Below, one piece after another: positions 7,346 to 15,855 of a stretch of 64,000 nt of DNA. Within the stretch, counting starts at the first letter, position 1; each line of letters opens with the position of its first letter. The translations under genes were made by a program, and so were the position numbers. A model generated the notes under the pieces. That model was not told where the DNA came from, made no database searches, and saw only the letters and a program-made list of their open reading frames with translations. Origin of the DNA: an uncultured Nocardioides sp. (lineage in GTDB: Bacteria > Actinomycetota > Actinomycetes > Propionibacteriales > Nocardioidaceae); the NCBI RefSeq assembly GCF_947488515.1, contig NZ_CANKZF010000003.1, forward strand, positions 620,001-684,000. The letters run 5' to 3'.

Positions 7346-9682
7346 ATGACCACCCCTGAGGACTCACCCGCTCCTTCGACCGGCGTGCTCGACGCCGAGG
7401 TCCCCGCGTTCGGCGTCCCGGAGGCGGAGCGGGCGCTCGCTGACGTCTACGGCGTCGCCGGTCACGTGACGCCGCTGCGCAGCGAGCGCGACCGCAACTT
7501 CCTCGTCACCGCAGACGACCAGCGGTGGGTCCTGAAGGTGTCCGGCATCGTGGAGACCGACGCGACGCTCGACATGGAGAACCAGGCCATGGCGTGGTTC
7601 GCCCGCCAGTCCGAGGAGCTCCGGGTTCCGGTGCTGCACCCCACAGTCGACGCCCAGCCCGTGGCCGAGGTCGTCGGGACTGACGGTCGCACCCACCAGG
7701 CGCGGCTCATCACCGTGGTGGCCGGCAGCGCGTCCGACGAGGTCGAGCTGCTCGACGGGTTCGACGAGGAGTTCGGCCGGGCGTGCGCGCAGGCCGCCCG
7801 GGCGATGTACGGCTTCGCGCACCCGGCCGCCATCCGCGACCTCGAGTGGGACCCCCGACGCGTCCACACGCTCGCCGACCGGCTCGACCGACTGGCCCCC
7901 GACCTCCGGGGCCTGGTCGCAGCGGTGCTCGACGGGCTCGGCGACCTGCCCGCGCGCACCGCAGGGCTGCCTGGCGGCACGTTCCACGGTGACATCACCC
8001 TCAGCAACGTCATGACCCTCGACGGGCGCACCGTCGAAGGCGTCATCGACTTCGGCGACATGCACCACACCGCCCGTGTCGCCGACCTCGCCATCGCCCT
8101 CACCTCCCTCCTCCGCGTCCGCGAGGACCCCTACGCGGCGACCGTCGAGTTCCTCCGCGGCTACCAGCGCGTCCAGCCCCTCGAGGAGGGAGAGGTCGAC
8201 GTCCTCGGCGACCTCGTGCTCGCGCGGCTGGCTGCCTCCCTGCTCATCACCGCCACCCTCGTCAGCGGCGATGCCGGCCACGCGGCCACCGCCGCAGCGA
8301 TGGCCGACGGCAGCGTCCACGCCCTCACCCGCCTGGGGTCCGAACGGGACCGCTACGGCGTCGCCATCGCCCGGGCCACTGGCCTGGCTCGCGGCCGCTC
8401 CACCACCGAACCGGCGCACGACCTGCACGAGCGGCGACAACGCTCGATGGGCGGCACCCTGTCCCCGCTGTTCTACGACCGGCCACTCCACATCGTCCGC
8501 GGCGAGGGCGTGTGGCTCCATGACGCCGACGGCACCGCGTACCTCGACAGCTACAACAACGTGCCCGTGCTCGGCCACGCCCACCCGGCCGTCGCCCGCG
8601 CGATCGCCACCCAGCAGGAGCGCCTCAACGTCAACTCCCGCTACCTGCACGCGAACACCGTCGAGCTGGCCGAACGGCTCGTCGCCACCATGCCGCCCGG
8701 GCTCGACACCGTCATCTTCATGAGCTCCGGCAGCGAGGCCAACGACCTCGCCTGGCGCCTGGCCACCCACTACACCGGCCGCACCGGGGCTCTCGTCAGC
8801 GACTCCAGCTACCACGGCGTCTCCACCATCACCGCGCGCCAGTCCTCCAACACGTGGCGCAACGGCTACCGGCCCGACGCCATCGCCACCTACCCCGCTC
8901 CGGCACCCATCCCTGCCAGCGAGGGAGAGTTCCGGCGTCCGGGACGCGAGGACGCCACTGACCGGGTGCGGGCCGGCGTGGGCGACCTGGCGGAGCAGGG
9001 GTACGAGCTCGCGCTCGCGCTCGCTGACCCCCTGTTCACCAGCGGCGGCATCCTCGACCCCTCCGCCGGCTTCGTCGCCGGCCTCGCCGACGCCGTCCAC
9101 GCTGCTGGCGGACTCTTCCTCGCCGACGAGGTCCAGGCCGGATTCGGCCGCTCCGGCCGGCACCTGTGGAGCTTCGCCGGGATGGGGTTCACCCCCGACT
9201 TCGTCTCCCTCGGCAAACCGATGGGCAACGGACACCCCGTAGCCGCACTTGTCACCCGCCGCGACATCGTCGACACGTTCCTCGCCTTCGACGAGTACTT
9301 CTCCACCTTCGGCGGCAACCCCGTCTCCGCCGCCGCCGCCCTCACCGTCCTCGACATCATCGAGGACGAGAACCTCGTCGCCCGCAGCGCCGCGGTCGGC
9401 GACTACCTCCGGTCCGAGATCGCCGAAATGGCCGACGACCTCGGCGTCGACGTCCGCACCCGCGGGTCAGGGCTCATCGCCGGCGTCGAGGTCGTGCGCG
9501 ACGGTCCCACCCGACCGGTCACCGACCTCGTCGAAGCCATGAAGGCTCGGCGCGTCCTCATGAGCAACACCGGCCCGAACGGTGACGTCCTCAAGGTCCG
9601 ACCCCCGCTGGTCCTCGCCGAGCGTCATGCCGACCACCTCGTGTCGGCGCTTCGCGACGTGCTGACCGGCCGGCACACCTGA
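7346..9682 (+). CDS. Fused APH-type kinase and class III aminotransferase (phospho-lyase-like)
   Basis: 778 aa with two complete domains. Residues about 25-340 are an APH/choline-kinase-fold kinase with catalytic loop FHGDITLSN (His214, Asp216, Asn221) and the metal-binding GVIDFGD. Residues about 370-775 are a PLP-dependent class III aminotransferase fold with GSEANDLA, the cofactor Asp in LADEVQAGFGR, and Schiff-base Lys624 in SLGKPMGNG. This pairing is typical of enzymes that phosphorylate an amino alcohol and then eliminate phosphate, such as 5-hydroxylysine kinase plus phosphohydroxylysine phospho-lyase, or ethanolamine-phosphate phospho-lyase. The specific substrate is inferred, not shown. 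Stand-alone transcription unit. Confidence 0.92.
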   Translation: MTTPEDSPAPSTGVLDAEVPAFGVPEAERALADVYGVAGHVTPLRSERDRNFLVTADDQRWVLKVSGIVETDATLDMENQAMAWFARQSEELRVPVLHPTVDAQPVAEVVGTDGRTHQARLITVVAGSASDEVELLDGFDEEFGRACAQAARAMYGFAHPAAIRDLEWDPRRVHTLADRLDRLAPDLRGLVAAVLDGLGDLPARTAGLPGGTFHGDITLSNVMTLDGRTVEGVIDFGDMHHTARVADLAIALTSLLRVREDPYAATVEFLRGYQRVQPLEEGEVDVLGDLVLARLAASLLITATLVSGDAGHAATAAAMADGSVHALTRLGSERDRYGVAIARATGLARGRSTTEPAHDLHERRQRSMGGTLSPLFYDRPLHIVRGEGVWLHDADGTAYLDSYNNVPVLGHAHPAVARAIATQQERLNVNSRYLHANTVELAERLVATMPPGLDTVIFMSSGSEANDLAWRLATHYTGRTGALVSDSSYHGVSTITARQSSNTWRNGYRPDAIATYPAPAPIPASEGEFRRPGREDATDRVRAGVGDLAEQGYELALALADPLFTSGGILDPSAGFVAGLADAVHAAGGLFLADEVQAGFGRSGRHLWSFAGMGFTPDFVSLGKPMGNGHPVAALVTRRDIVDTFLAFDEYFSTFGGNPVSAAAALTVLDIIEDENLVARSAAVGDYLRSEIAEMADDLGVDVRTRGSGLIAGVEVVRDGPTRPVTDLVEAMKARRVLMSNTGPNGDVLKVRPPLVLAERHADHLVSALRDVLTGRHT

Positions 9683-9704
9683 CCCTCCGGTCCGCCGAGG
9701 GACC

Positions 9705-9854
9705 TCAGTGTCGGGAAGAGCCGTCCGGGTGGTCGCCGAATCTCCGCTCCACGCCGTGACGGTCGTGGATCACCCACCCGTCGAGGGCCCGGACGAGACG
9801 TTCGTAGTCGTTCGCGGGGTCCACGGGCCAAGGATGACGGATGCGCGCTGCCAT
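9705..9854 (-). CDS. Possible 49-aa protein, unknown
   Basis: An open frame from ATG 9854 ends at TGA 9705, convergent with the kinase/aminotransferase gene. The peptide contains WPVDPANDYERLVRALDGW followed by VIHDRHGVERRFGD, a composition that looks protein-coding. The frame stays open upstream of the ATG with a plausible stretch (ADPFDLP), so the true start may be further right or the ORF may be the tail of a decayed gene. No clear ribosome-binding site and no recognised family. Confidence 0.35.
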   Translation of the reverse strand: MAARIRHPWPVDPANDYERLVRALDGWVIHDRHGVERRFGDHPDGSSRH

Positions 9855-9966
9855 CGGCAGATCGAACGGGTCAGCTCGTCTCCGTCCGGAACCCGTGGCG
9901 CCACCACTACGTTGGACCGGGTGCCTGCCCTACGCACAGACGTCCACCACAGCTCGGAGGAGACCC

Positions 9967-10632
9967 ATGCGCAGTGAACTTTTCGGCACGAACCTCGAGT
10001 CGTCCGGCACCGGCCGGTTCGCCTTGCAGAACCCACGCATGCTCCGCGTGGCCCTCGACGGCGAGGTGATGGGGAGACAGGGTGCGATGGTCGCGTACCA
10101 GGGCCAGGTCAGCTTCGCCTACCAAGGCGCGGGCGGCATGGGGAAGTTCCTCAAGAAGACCTTCACCGGCGAGGGCATGCCGTTGATGAAGGTCTCGGGA
10201 CGCGGTGACGTCTTCTTCGCCGACGATGCGATGGAGGTCCACCTCGTCAACCTCGAGAACGACGCCTTGACCGTCAACGGCAGCAATGTCCTTGCCTTCG
10301 ACTCGACCCTCGCGTGGGACATCAAACGGGTCGAGGGGGCATCGATGATGGCCGGCGGCGTCTTCAACACCACGTTCACCGGCACCGGCACCGTCGCCAT
10401 CACCTCGCACGGCAGTCCTGTCGTCCTCGACGTCGACGCGCCGACGTACGCCGACATCCAGGCAGCGATCGCGTGGTCTTCGTCGCTGAGCACGGCCGTA
10501 CGACGTACCGCTGGCGCCGGTGCCCTCATCGGCCGTGGCTCGGGAGAGGCCTTCCAGCTCGAGTTCAGCGGACAGGGGTTCGTCGTCGTCCAGGCCAGCG
10601 AGGGTCGAGTGGTGGCTCCTCACAGCCACTGA
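9967..10632 (+). CDS. AIM24 family protein
   Basis: 221 aa from ATG 9967, placed 5 nt after a clear ribosome-binding site (CGGAGGAG at 9955-9962). AIM24/TIGR00266-type proteins form a double beta-sandwich of unknown biochemical role. The repeated Gly-rich strands are visible: GEVMGRQGAMVAYQG near the start, GEGMPLMKVSGRGDVFFAD in the middle, and GGVFNTTFTGTGTVAITS followed by a final GSGEAFQLEFSGQGFVVVQ strand. Monocistronic. The longer open frame upstream is ignored because it is not protein-like. Confidence 0.9.
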   Translation: MRSELFGTNLESSGTGRFALQNPRMLRVALDGEVMGRQGAMVAYQGQVSFAYQGAGGMGKFLKKTFTGEGMPLMKVSGRGDVFFADDAMEVHLVNLENDALTVNGSNVLAFDSTLAWDIKRVEGASMMAGGVFNTTFTGTGTVAITSHGSPVVLDVDAPTYADIQAAIAWSSSLSTAVRRTAGAGALIGRGSGEAFQLEFSGQGFVVVQASEGRVVAPHSH

Positions 10633-10805
10633 CGGTGGGCTCCGACGGTGATCGCTCGTCCGGGTGCAGCACTGAATCCCGCGACATCCGCTTCGTCGCT
10701 TCCAGGTCTCGGGCTGGCCGTCGGCGCGGGTCTTCGCCGCTTCGGCGTACCGCCCCTGGCCGAGCAGCAACCCGCCGGCTCCGCGGATGTTGAGAGACTC
10801 AACAG

Positions 10806-11582
10806 GTGACGGAGGAACGAGCTGCGGAGATCGCCGCGAACCGGAGGCTCTGGGCGATCGTGAACGAGCGATACACCGATGCCGCCGCCGAGAGCATGTG
10901 GCGCCGGGCGGAGATGGCGTGGGGACTGTTCGCCGTACCGGAGGAGCAGCTGGCCGTCCTGGGCGACGTTCGCGGTCTGGACGTCCTCGACCTTGCCTGC
11001 GGCACCGGCTACGTCGCCGCCTGGCTAGCACGCGCAGGTGCCCGGCCGGTCGCGCTGGACTTCTCCAGTGATCAGCTCGGCACGGCGCGGCGGCTCCAGG
11101 CCCAGCTCGGCCCCGACTTCCCCCTGGTCCAGGGTGACGCGGAGCGGATCCCGTTGGCCGGCGGCCAGTTCGACCTCATCGTGAGCGAACACGGCGCGGC
11201 GGCCTGGTGCGACCCGGCGCGCTGGCTGCCTGAGGCGGCGCGGCTGTTGCGCCCCGGCGGTCGGCTGGCCTTCCTGACCAACAGCAACCTGTCGACGCTG
11301 TGCGTTCCTGCCGAGGGTGGCGTGGCGCAGGACCGGCTGCTCCGCGGGCAGCGCGAGGTCCACCGGGTTCAGTGGCCGGGCGGCGGCTTCGAGTTCCATC
11401 CGTCGCACGGTGAGTGGATCAGGCAGCTGCGCCGTTCCGGCTTCGTCGTGGAGGCGATGCACGAGCTCTACGCGCCGGCCGACGGGCTCGATCACCCCTT
11501 CTACGAGATCGTGTCGCCCGAGTGGGCGACGGCGTGGCCGGCCGAGGAGCTGTGGGTGGCGCTACGGTCGCCGCGTGGTTGA
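10806..11582 (+). CDS. SAM-dependent methyltransferase, class I
   Basis: 258 aa from GTG 10806. It has a Rossmann methyltransferase core: motif I VLDLACGTGYVAAWLA binds SAM, motif II PVALDFSSDQL, a later QGDAERIPLAGGQFDLIVS and the post-I LLRPGGRLAFLT strand. The N-terminal helical part (RRLWAIVNERYTD) is of the kind seen in small-molecule methyltransferases; the substrate cannot be named. The stop overlaps the GTG start of the next gene by 8 nt, so the two are probably cotranscribed and coupled. Confidence 0.92.
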   Translation: MTEERAAEIAANRRLWAIVNERYTDAAAESMWRRAEMAWGLFAVPEEQLAVLGDVRGLDVLDLACGTGYVAAWLARAGARPVALDFSSDQLGTARRLQAQLGPDFPLVQGDAERIPLAGGQFDLIVSEHGAAAWCDPARWLPEAARLLRPGGRLAFLTNSNLSTLCVPAEGGVAQDRLLRGQREVHRVQWPGGGFEFHPSHGEWIRQLRRSGFVVEAMHELYAPADGLDHPFYEIVSPEWATAWPAEELWVALRSPRG

Positions 11583-12165
11583 CCACCCATCGGAGCTGTG
11601 CGGGCCTCCCTCCCTGTCGACAGGTCGTCTCGTGCTTCGACCCGTCGGAGTCGGGGACCTGGACCTGATGGTCGACCTGAACTCCGACCCAGCAGTCATG
11701 TCGTACGTCCGAGGGCGCCCGGCGAGCCCTGACGAGTCCGCCGCTGAGTGGCAGCAGCGCCTTGCCCACCAGAGCGACGCAGGGCGCGGACTGGGGTACT
11801 GGGCCGGTTTCGAGTCTGGCACCTTCGTTGGCTGGTGGTCGGCGTCGTCATTCCAGGGACAGTCCGACATCTCCGGCATCGGCTATCGGCTGCGCCCCGC
11901 GAGCTGGGGCCGCGGACTGGCCACGGAGGGCGCGCGGGCGATGATCCGCCAGGCGTTCTCGTGCCGGGACATAGACCGAGTTGTCGCCTCCACGATGGCG
12001 GCGAACACCGGGTCGCGTCGCGTGCTGGAGAAGCTGGGGATGACGCAGTACGCCGCGTGGGCGGCGTCTCCGGACAGGCAACAGGTTCCCGGGTGGCAGC
12101 GCGGCGAGGTGGCCTACGAGCTCCCCCGTGCCAGGTGGTCGCACCACACATCGGACAGGACCTGA
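11575..12165 (+). CDS. GNAT family N-acetyltransferase (RimJ/RimL type)
   Basis: 196 aa, from GTG 11575 inside the methyltransferase stop region. It is a GCN5-type acetyltransferase of the RimJ/RimL subgroup that modifies protein N-termini or small amines with acetyl-CoA. Evidence: the start TGRLVLRPVGVGDLDLMVDL, the acetyl-CoA loop segment RPASWGRGLATEGARAMI, and the C-terminal ASTMAANTGSRRVLEKLGM strand-helix typical of the family. The acceptor is unknown. Confidence 0.92.
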   Translation: MVDHPSELCGPPSLSTGRLVLRPVGVGDLDLMVDLNSDPAVMSYVRGRPASPDESAAEWQQRLAHQSDAGRGLGYWAGFESGTFVGWWSASSFQGQSDISGIGYRLRPASWGRGLATEGARAMIRQAFSCRDIDRVVASTMAANTGSRRVLEKLGMTQYAAWAASPDRQQVPGWQRGEVAYELPRARWSHHTSDRT

Positions 12166-12265
12166 GCGTCTCCCCTGCACATCCCCGTCCTCCGACCAGA
12201 CATCTTGTCGCGGATCGACCCGGCGGTTGATGTGATGACTGCCTCGTTCCCTGTCCGTGCCCCGG

Positions 12266-12757
12266 CTACGGCCGAGGTCGGGTGGGCGAAGGCTCCCACC
12301 CGGTCGTGTCGCCTGCATGAGCCGCGCCCCGCTGGCCGACCATCGCCAGTCGGAACAGGAGGAAGCGCACCAACCCCGTTCCCAGGTTCGAGGCGATGAG
12401 GACCACCAGCTCTTGCTGGCGAGTCGGTTGGGCGACAACCGCGTCGAGCAGCCACAGGGAGCCTGCCGTCACGGCCAGGCTGAAGCCGAGGAGGGCGAGC
12501 CCGAGCGCCTGGTGCTGCACGGTCCGGTCCGTGCCACGGACGCCGAAGGTGATGTAGCGGTGCCCGAACGTTCCAGCGATCGTCGACAGGATGAGCGCGA
12601 GAGCGTTCGCCGGCTGGGCGCTGAGCTGCTCGCGGAGGACGAGGTAGAGGAGTCCGTAGAGCACGTTGAACGCAGCGCCCACACTCGCAAAGACGACAAG
12701 CTGCACGAAGACCGACCGCCGACGTGGCATCGCGCCGGTCTCGACCTCCGTGCTCAC
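12266..12757 (-). CDS. GtrA-like membrane protein
   Basis: 163 aa from GTG 12757; ATG 12730 is an alternative nine codons in. It has four hydrophobic segments (VQLVVFASVGAAFNVLYG, ALALILSTIAGTFGHRY, ALLGFSLAVTAGSLWLL, LVVLIASNLGTGLVRFLL) in the GtrA/DPMS layout, including the HRYITF motif between helices 2 and 3. GtrA proteins are thought to help move polyprenyl-linked sugars across the membrane in cell-surface glycosylation. No glycosyltransferase is adjacent. A second GtrA gene lies at 42.5 kb. Confidence 0.88.
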   Translation of the reverse strand: MSTEVETGAMPRRRSVFVQLVVFASVGAAFNVLYGLLYLVLREQLSAQPANALALILSTIAGTFGHRYITFGVRGTDRTVQHQALGLALLGFSLAVTAGSLWLLDAVVAQPTRQQELVVLIASNLGTGLVRFLLFRLAMVGQRGAAHAGDTTGWEPSPTRPRP

Positions 12758-12925
12758 CCGCGCCGGCACCGAGCACTCGTGAAGCGCGGCACTCGCCTGC
12801 GATCGCCGACGAAGGCGGCGACGCGTTGCTGGCTCCCTGGGCACGGCATGGCGACATCCTGCCCGAGTGACGCGTCGGGCGGTGGTGGCGGGGCAACGCG
12901 CACTCCCTCCGATAGGTTCGTCGCC

Positions 12926-14446
12926 ATGAGTGCGCCCGGGCTCGACCCGACCTTCAGCGACCTGCCGCACCGCCGGCTCGGCGAGGTGGCCCTCGCCCGC
13001 GCCCAAGAGCTGGGCGCCAGCCATGCGGACTTCCGGTTCGAGCGCAACCGCTACCAGTACCTCGGCGCGCGTGACGGCGTCCTCCAGACCGCGAGCGACG
13101 CCGAGGACCTCGGCTTCGCCGTCCGCGTCGTCCACCAGGGCGCCTGGGGCTTCGCCTCCGGCGTCGTCCTGACCGACGACGAGGCCCGTCGCGTCGCCGA
13201 GACGGCCGTGGCGGTGGCGCGGGTGGCGGCGACGATGACCACGACGCCCGTCGAGCTGGCGCCCGAGCCGGTGCACGACGACGTCACCTGGGTCTCGGGC
13301 TACGACATCAACCCGCTCGACGTACCCACTCCGGAGAAGGGCGCGCTGCTGGTCGACTGGACCGAGCGCCTGCGCACGGGTGCCGCTGTCGCCCACGCGA
13401 CCGCGTTCCTGCAGCAGGTGCAGGAGAACAAGTACTACGCCGACCTCAGCGGAACCCGGACCACCCAGCAGCGGGTGCGGCTGCAGCCCGGCTTCGAGGC
13501 CACGGGCGAGGACGCCGAGACCGGGACCTTCGACTCGATGGCCTCCATCGCGCCGCCCGTGGGTCGCGGGTGGGAGTACCTCACCGGGGCGCACTGGGAC
13601 TGGGACGCCGAGCTCGCGGAGGTCCCCGACCTGCTCGCGGAGAAGCTGAAGGCACCCACCGTCGAGGCCGGCACCTACGACCTCGTGGTGCACCCCTCCA
13701 ACCTGTGGCTCACCATCCACGAGTCGATCGGTCACGCCACGGAGCTCGACCGCGCGCTGGGCTACGAGGCCAACTACGCCGGCACGTCCTTCGCGACCTA
13801 CGACAAGCTCGGCAACCTCCAGTACGGCTCCCCCGTGATGAACGTCCGGGGCGACCGCACTCAGGAGCACGGCCTGGCGACGGTCGGCTACGACGACGAG
13901 GGCGTCCGGACCCAGGAGTGGGACATCGTCCGCGACGGCGTGCTGGTGGGCTACCAGCTCGACCGCTCGATGGGCCACCTCAAGCCGGAGCTGAACGACG
14001 GCCGGTCCAACGGTTGTGCGTACGCCGACTCCTCCGGCCACATCCCGATCCAGCGGATGGCCAACGTGTCACTGATGCCCGGCGCCGACGACCTCGGCAC
14101 CGACGACCTGATCTCCCGCGTGGAGCGAGGCATCTACGTCGTCGGCGACAAGTCGTGGTCGATCGACATGCAGCGCTTCAACTTCCAGTTCACCGGCCAG
14201 CGGTTCTACGCGATCGAGGACGGCAAGCTCGCCGGGATGCTGCGCGACGTGGCCTACCAGGCCACCACGACCGACTTCTGGGGCTCCATGGAGGCCGTCG
14301 GCGGACCCGACACCTGGGTCCTCGGCGGCGCGTTCAACTGCGGCAAGGCCCAGCCCGGGCAGATCGCAGCCGTCAGCCACGGGTGCCCCACCGCCCTCTT
14401 CCGCGGGGTCAACATCCTCAACACCATCGACGAGGCGGGCCACTGA
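12926..14446 (+). CDS. tldD: TldD metallopeptidase subunit
   Basis: 506 aa from ATG 12926. TldD with TldE forms a zinc metalloprotease that degrades unfolded or leader peptides; in other bacteria it processes microcins and the CcdA antitoxin. The catalytic HExxxH is visible in the segment TIHESIGHATELD, about residue 265-275, and the C-terminal Cys of GGAFNCGKAQPGQ is in the usual place. The stop overlaps the tldE start (TGATG), as expected for an obligate pair. Confidence 0.96.
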   Translation: MSAPGLDPTFSDLPHRRLGEVALARAQELGASHADFRFERNRYQYLGARDGVLQTASDAEDLGFAVRVVHQGAWGFASGVVLTDDEARRVAETAVAVARVAATMTTTPVELAPEPVHDDVTWVSGYDINPLDVPTPEKGALLVDWTERLRTGAAVAHATAFLQQVQENKYYADLSGTRTTQQRVRLQPGFEATGEDAETGTFDSMASIAPPVGRGWEYLTGAHWDWDAELAEVPDLLAEKLKAPTVEAGTYDLVVHPSNLWLTIHESIGHATELDRALGYEANYAGTSFATYDKLGNLQYGSPVMNVRGDRTQEHGLATVGYDDEGVRTQEWDIVRDGVLVGYQLDRSMGHLKPELNDGRSNGCAYADSSGHIPIQRMANVSLMPGADDLGTDDLISRVERGIYVVGDKSWSIDMQRFNFQFTGQRFYAIEDGKLAGMLRDVAYQATTTDFWGSMEAVGGPDTWVLGGAFNCGKAQPGQIAAVSHGCPTALFRGVNILNTIDEAGH

Positions 14447-15843
14447 TGACCTCACAGCGCAGCACCCCCCAGCAGCTGGTCGAGCACGCGCTCGCGTCCT
14501 CGACCGCCGACGACTGCATCACGATCGTCCGCGACGTCACCAGTGCCAACCTGCGCTGGGCCAACAACACGCTGACGACCAACGGCGTGATGACCGAGGT
14601 GTCGGTGACCGTGATCAGCTTCGCCGCCGTGCAGGGCGGCGTCGCCACGGGCTCGGTGTCCGGCAGCGCCTCCACGCCCGAGCAGGTCACCGCTCTCGTG
14701 CAGGCCGCCGACGCGGCCGCTCGCGCCGGATCCCCCGCCGAGGACGCGGCCGAGCTCGTCGCCGACTCCACCTCGCCGGACTGGGACACCGAGCCGGAGA
14801 CGACCGACATCGGCGTCTACGACGCGTTCGCACCGGCCCTCGGCGAGGCGTTCGCCCAGGCCGCCGGCGAGGACCGCCTGCTCTACGGCTTCGTCAACCA
14901 CGACGTCGCCACCACCTACCTCGGGTCGAGCCGCGGCCTGCGCCTGCGGCACGTGCAGCCGACCGGGCACTACGCCTGCACCGGCAAGGACACCTCACTC
15001 ACCCGGAGCGCCTGGACCGGTGGCGCGACCCGCGACTTCCGTGACGTCGACGCCGCGGCGATGGCCGCGACGGTCGCTCAGCGCCTCGCCTGGGCCGAGC
15101 GCCGCATCGACCTGCCCGCCGGGCGCTACGACACCATCCTCCCGCCGTCGTCGGTCGCCGACCTGATGATCGACGCCTACTGGGGCGCCGGCGCCCGTGT
15201 CGCCCACGAGGGCGAGTCGGTCTACAGCCGCCGCGGTGGCGGCACCCGGATCGGTGACAAGGTCGCCGCCCCCGGCGTCAGCCTCTTCTCCGACCCGGCC
15301 CACCCGGGACTCGAGTGCGCCCCGTTCGCCATCGCCGGCGCGTCCGACAACACGGACTCCGTCTTCGACAACGGCCTGGCCCTCGAGCGCACCGACTGGA
15401 TCCGCGACGGACTGCTGACCGGCCTGCTCCAGACCCGCCACTCCGCCGGGATGACCGGCCAGCCGGTGACACCGATGATCGACAACCTCGTCCTCGAGGT
15501 GGGCGACGGTGCCGGCACGATCGAGGACATGATCCGCGGCACGCAGCGTGGCCTGTTGCTGACGTGCCTCTGGTACATCCGCGAGGTCGACCCGCAGACG
15601 ATGCTGCTCACCGGCCTGACCCGCGACGGCGTCTACGTCGTCGAGGACGGCGAGATCGTCGGCGCGGCCAACAACTTCCGCTGGAACGAGAGCCCGATCG
15701 ACCTGCTCAACCGGTTCAGCGCCGCCACCGCGACGGTGCCGAGCTTCAGCCGCGAGTGGGGCGACGACTACTTCTCCCGCACGGCCACGCCGGCCCTGCG
15801 GATCCCCGACTTCAACATGTCGAGCGTGTCGCAGGGCGTCTGA
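14446..15843 (+). CDS. tldE: TldE/PmbA subunit
   Basis: 465 aa from ATG 14446, overlapping the tldD stop by one base. It is the non-catalytic partner of TldD, sharing the fold but lacking the HExxxH motif; at the corresponding position it has PPSSVADLMIDAYWGAGAR. The ends TTSDRSS-type motifs are absent and the family C-terminus (LRIPDFNMSSVSQGV) is complete. The pair probably acts in peptide or protein quality control. No RiPP precursor was seen close by. Confidence 0.95.
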   Translation: MTSQRSTPQQLVEHALASSTADDCITIVRDVTSANLRWANNTLTTNGVMTEVSVTVISFAAVQGGVATGSVSGSASTPEQVTALVQAADAAARAGSPAEDAAELVADSTSPDWDTEPETTDIGVYDAFAPALGEAFAQAAGEDRLLYGFVNHDVATTYLGSSRGLRLRHVQPTGHYACTGKDTSLTRSAWTGGATRDFRDVDAAAMAATVAQRLAWAERRIDLPAGRYDTILPPSSVADLMIDAYWGAGARVAHEGESVYSRRGGGTRIGDKVAAPGVSLFSDPAHPGLECAPFAIAGASDNTDSVFDNGLALERTDWIRDGLLTGLLQTRHSAGMTGQPVTPMIDNLVLEVGDGAGTIEDMIRGTQRGLLLTCLWYIREVDPQTMLLTGLTRDGVYVVEDGEIVGAANNFRWNESPIDLLNRFSAATATVPSFSREWGDDYFSRTATPALRIPDFNMSSVSQGV

Positions 15844-15855
15844 CGCCCGAAGTCG

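Noticed and set aside
9907..11031. Minus-strand frame of 374 codons across AIM24 and the methyltransferase start
   Set aside because: Overlaps two well-supported genes and lacks a coherent fold; a short LNIRGAGGLLLGQGRYAE stretch is not enough.
12926..15843. TldD/TldE as part of a RiPP biosynthetic cluster
   Set aside because: No precursor peptide, YcaO or export genes flank the pair; it looks like the general housekeeping TldD/TldE.
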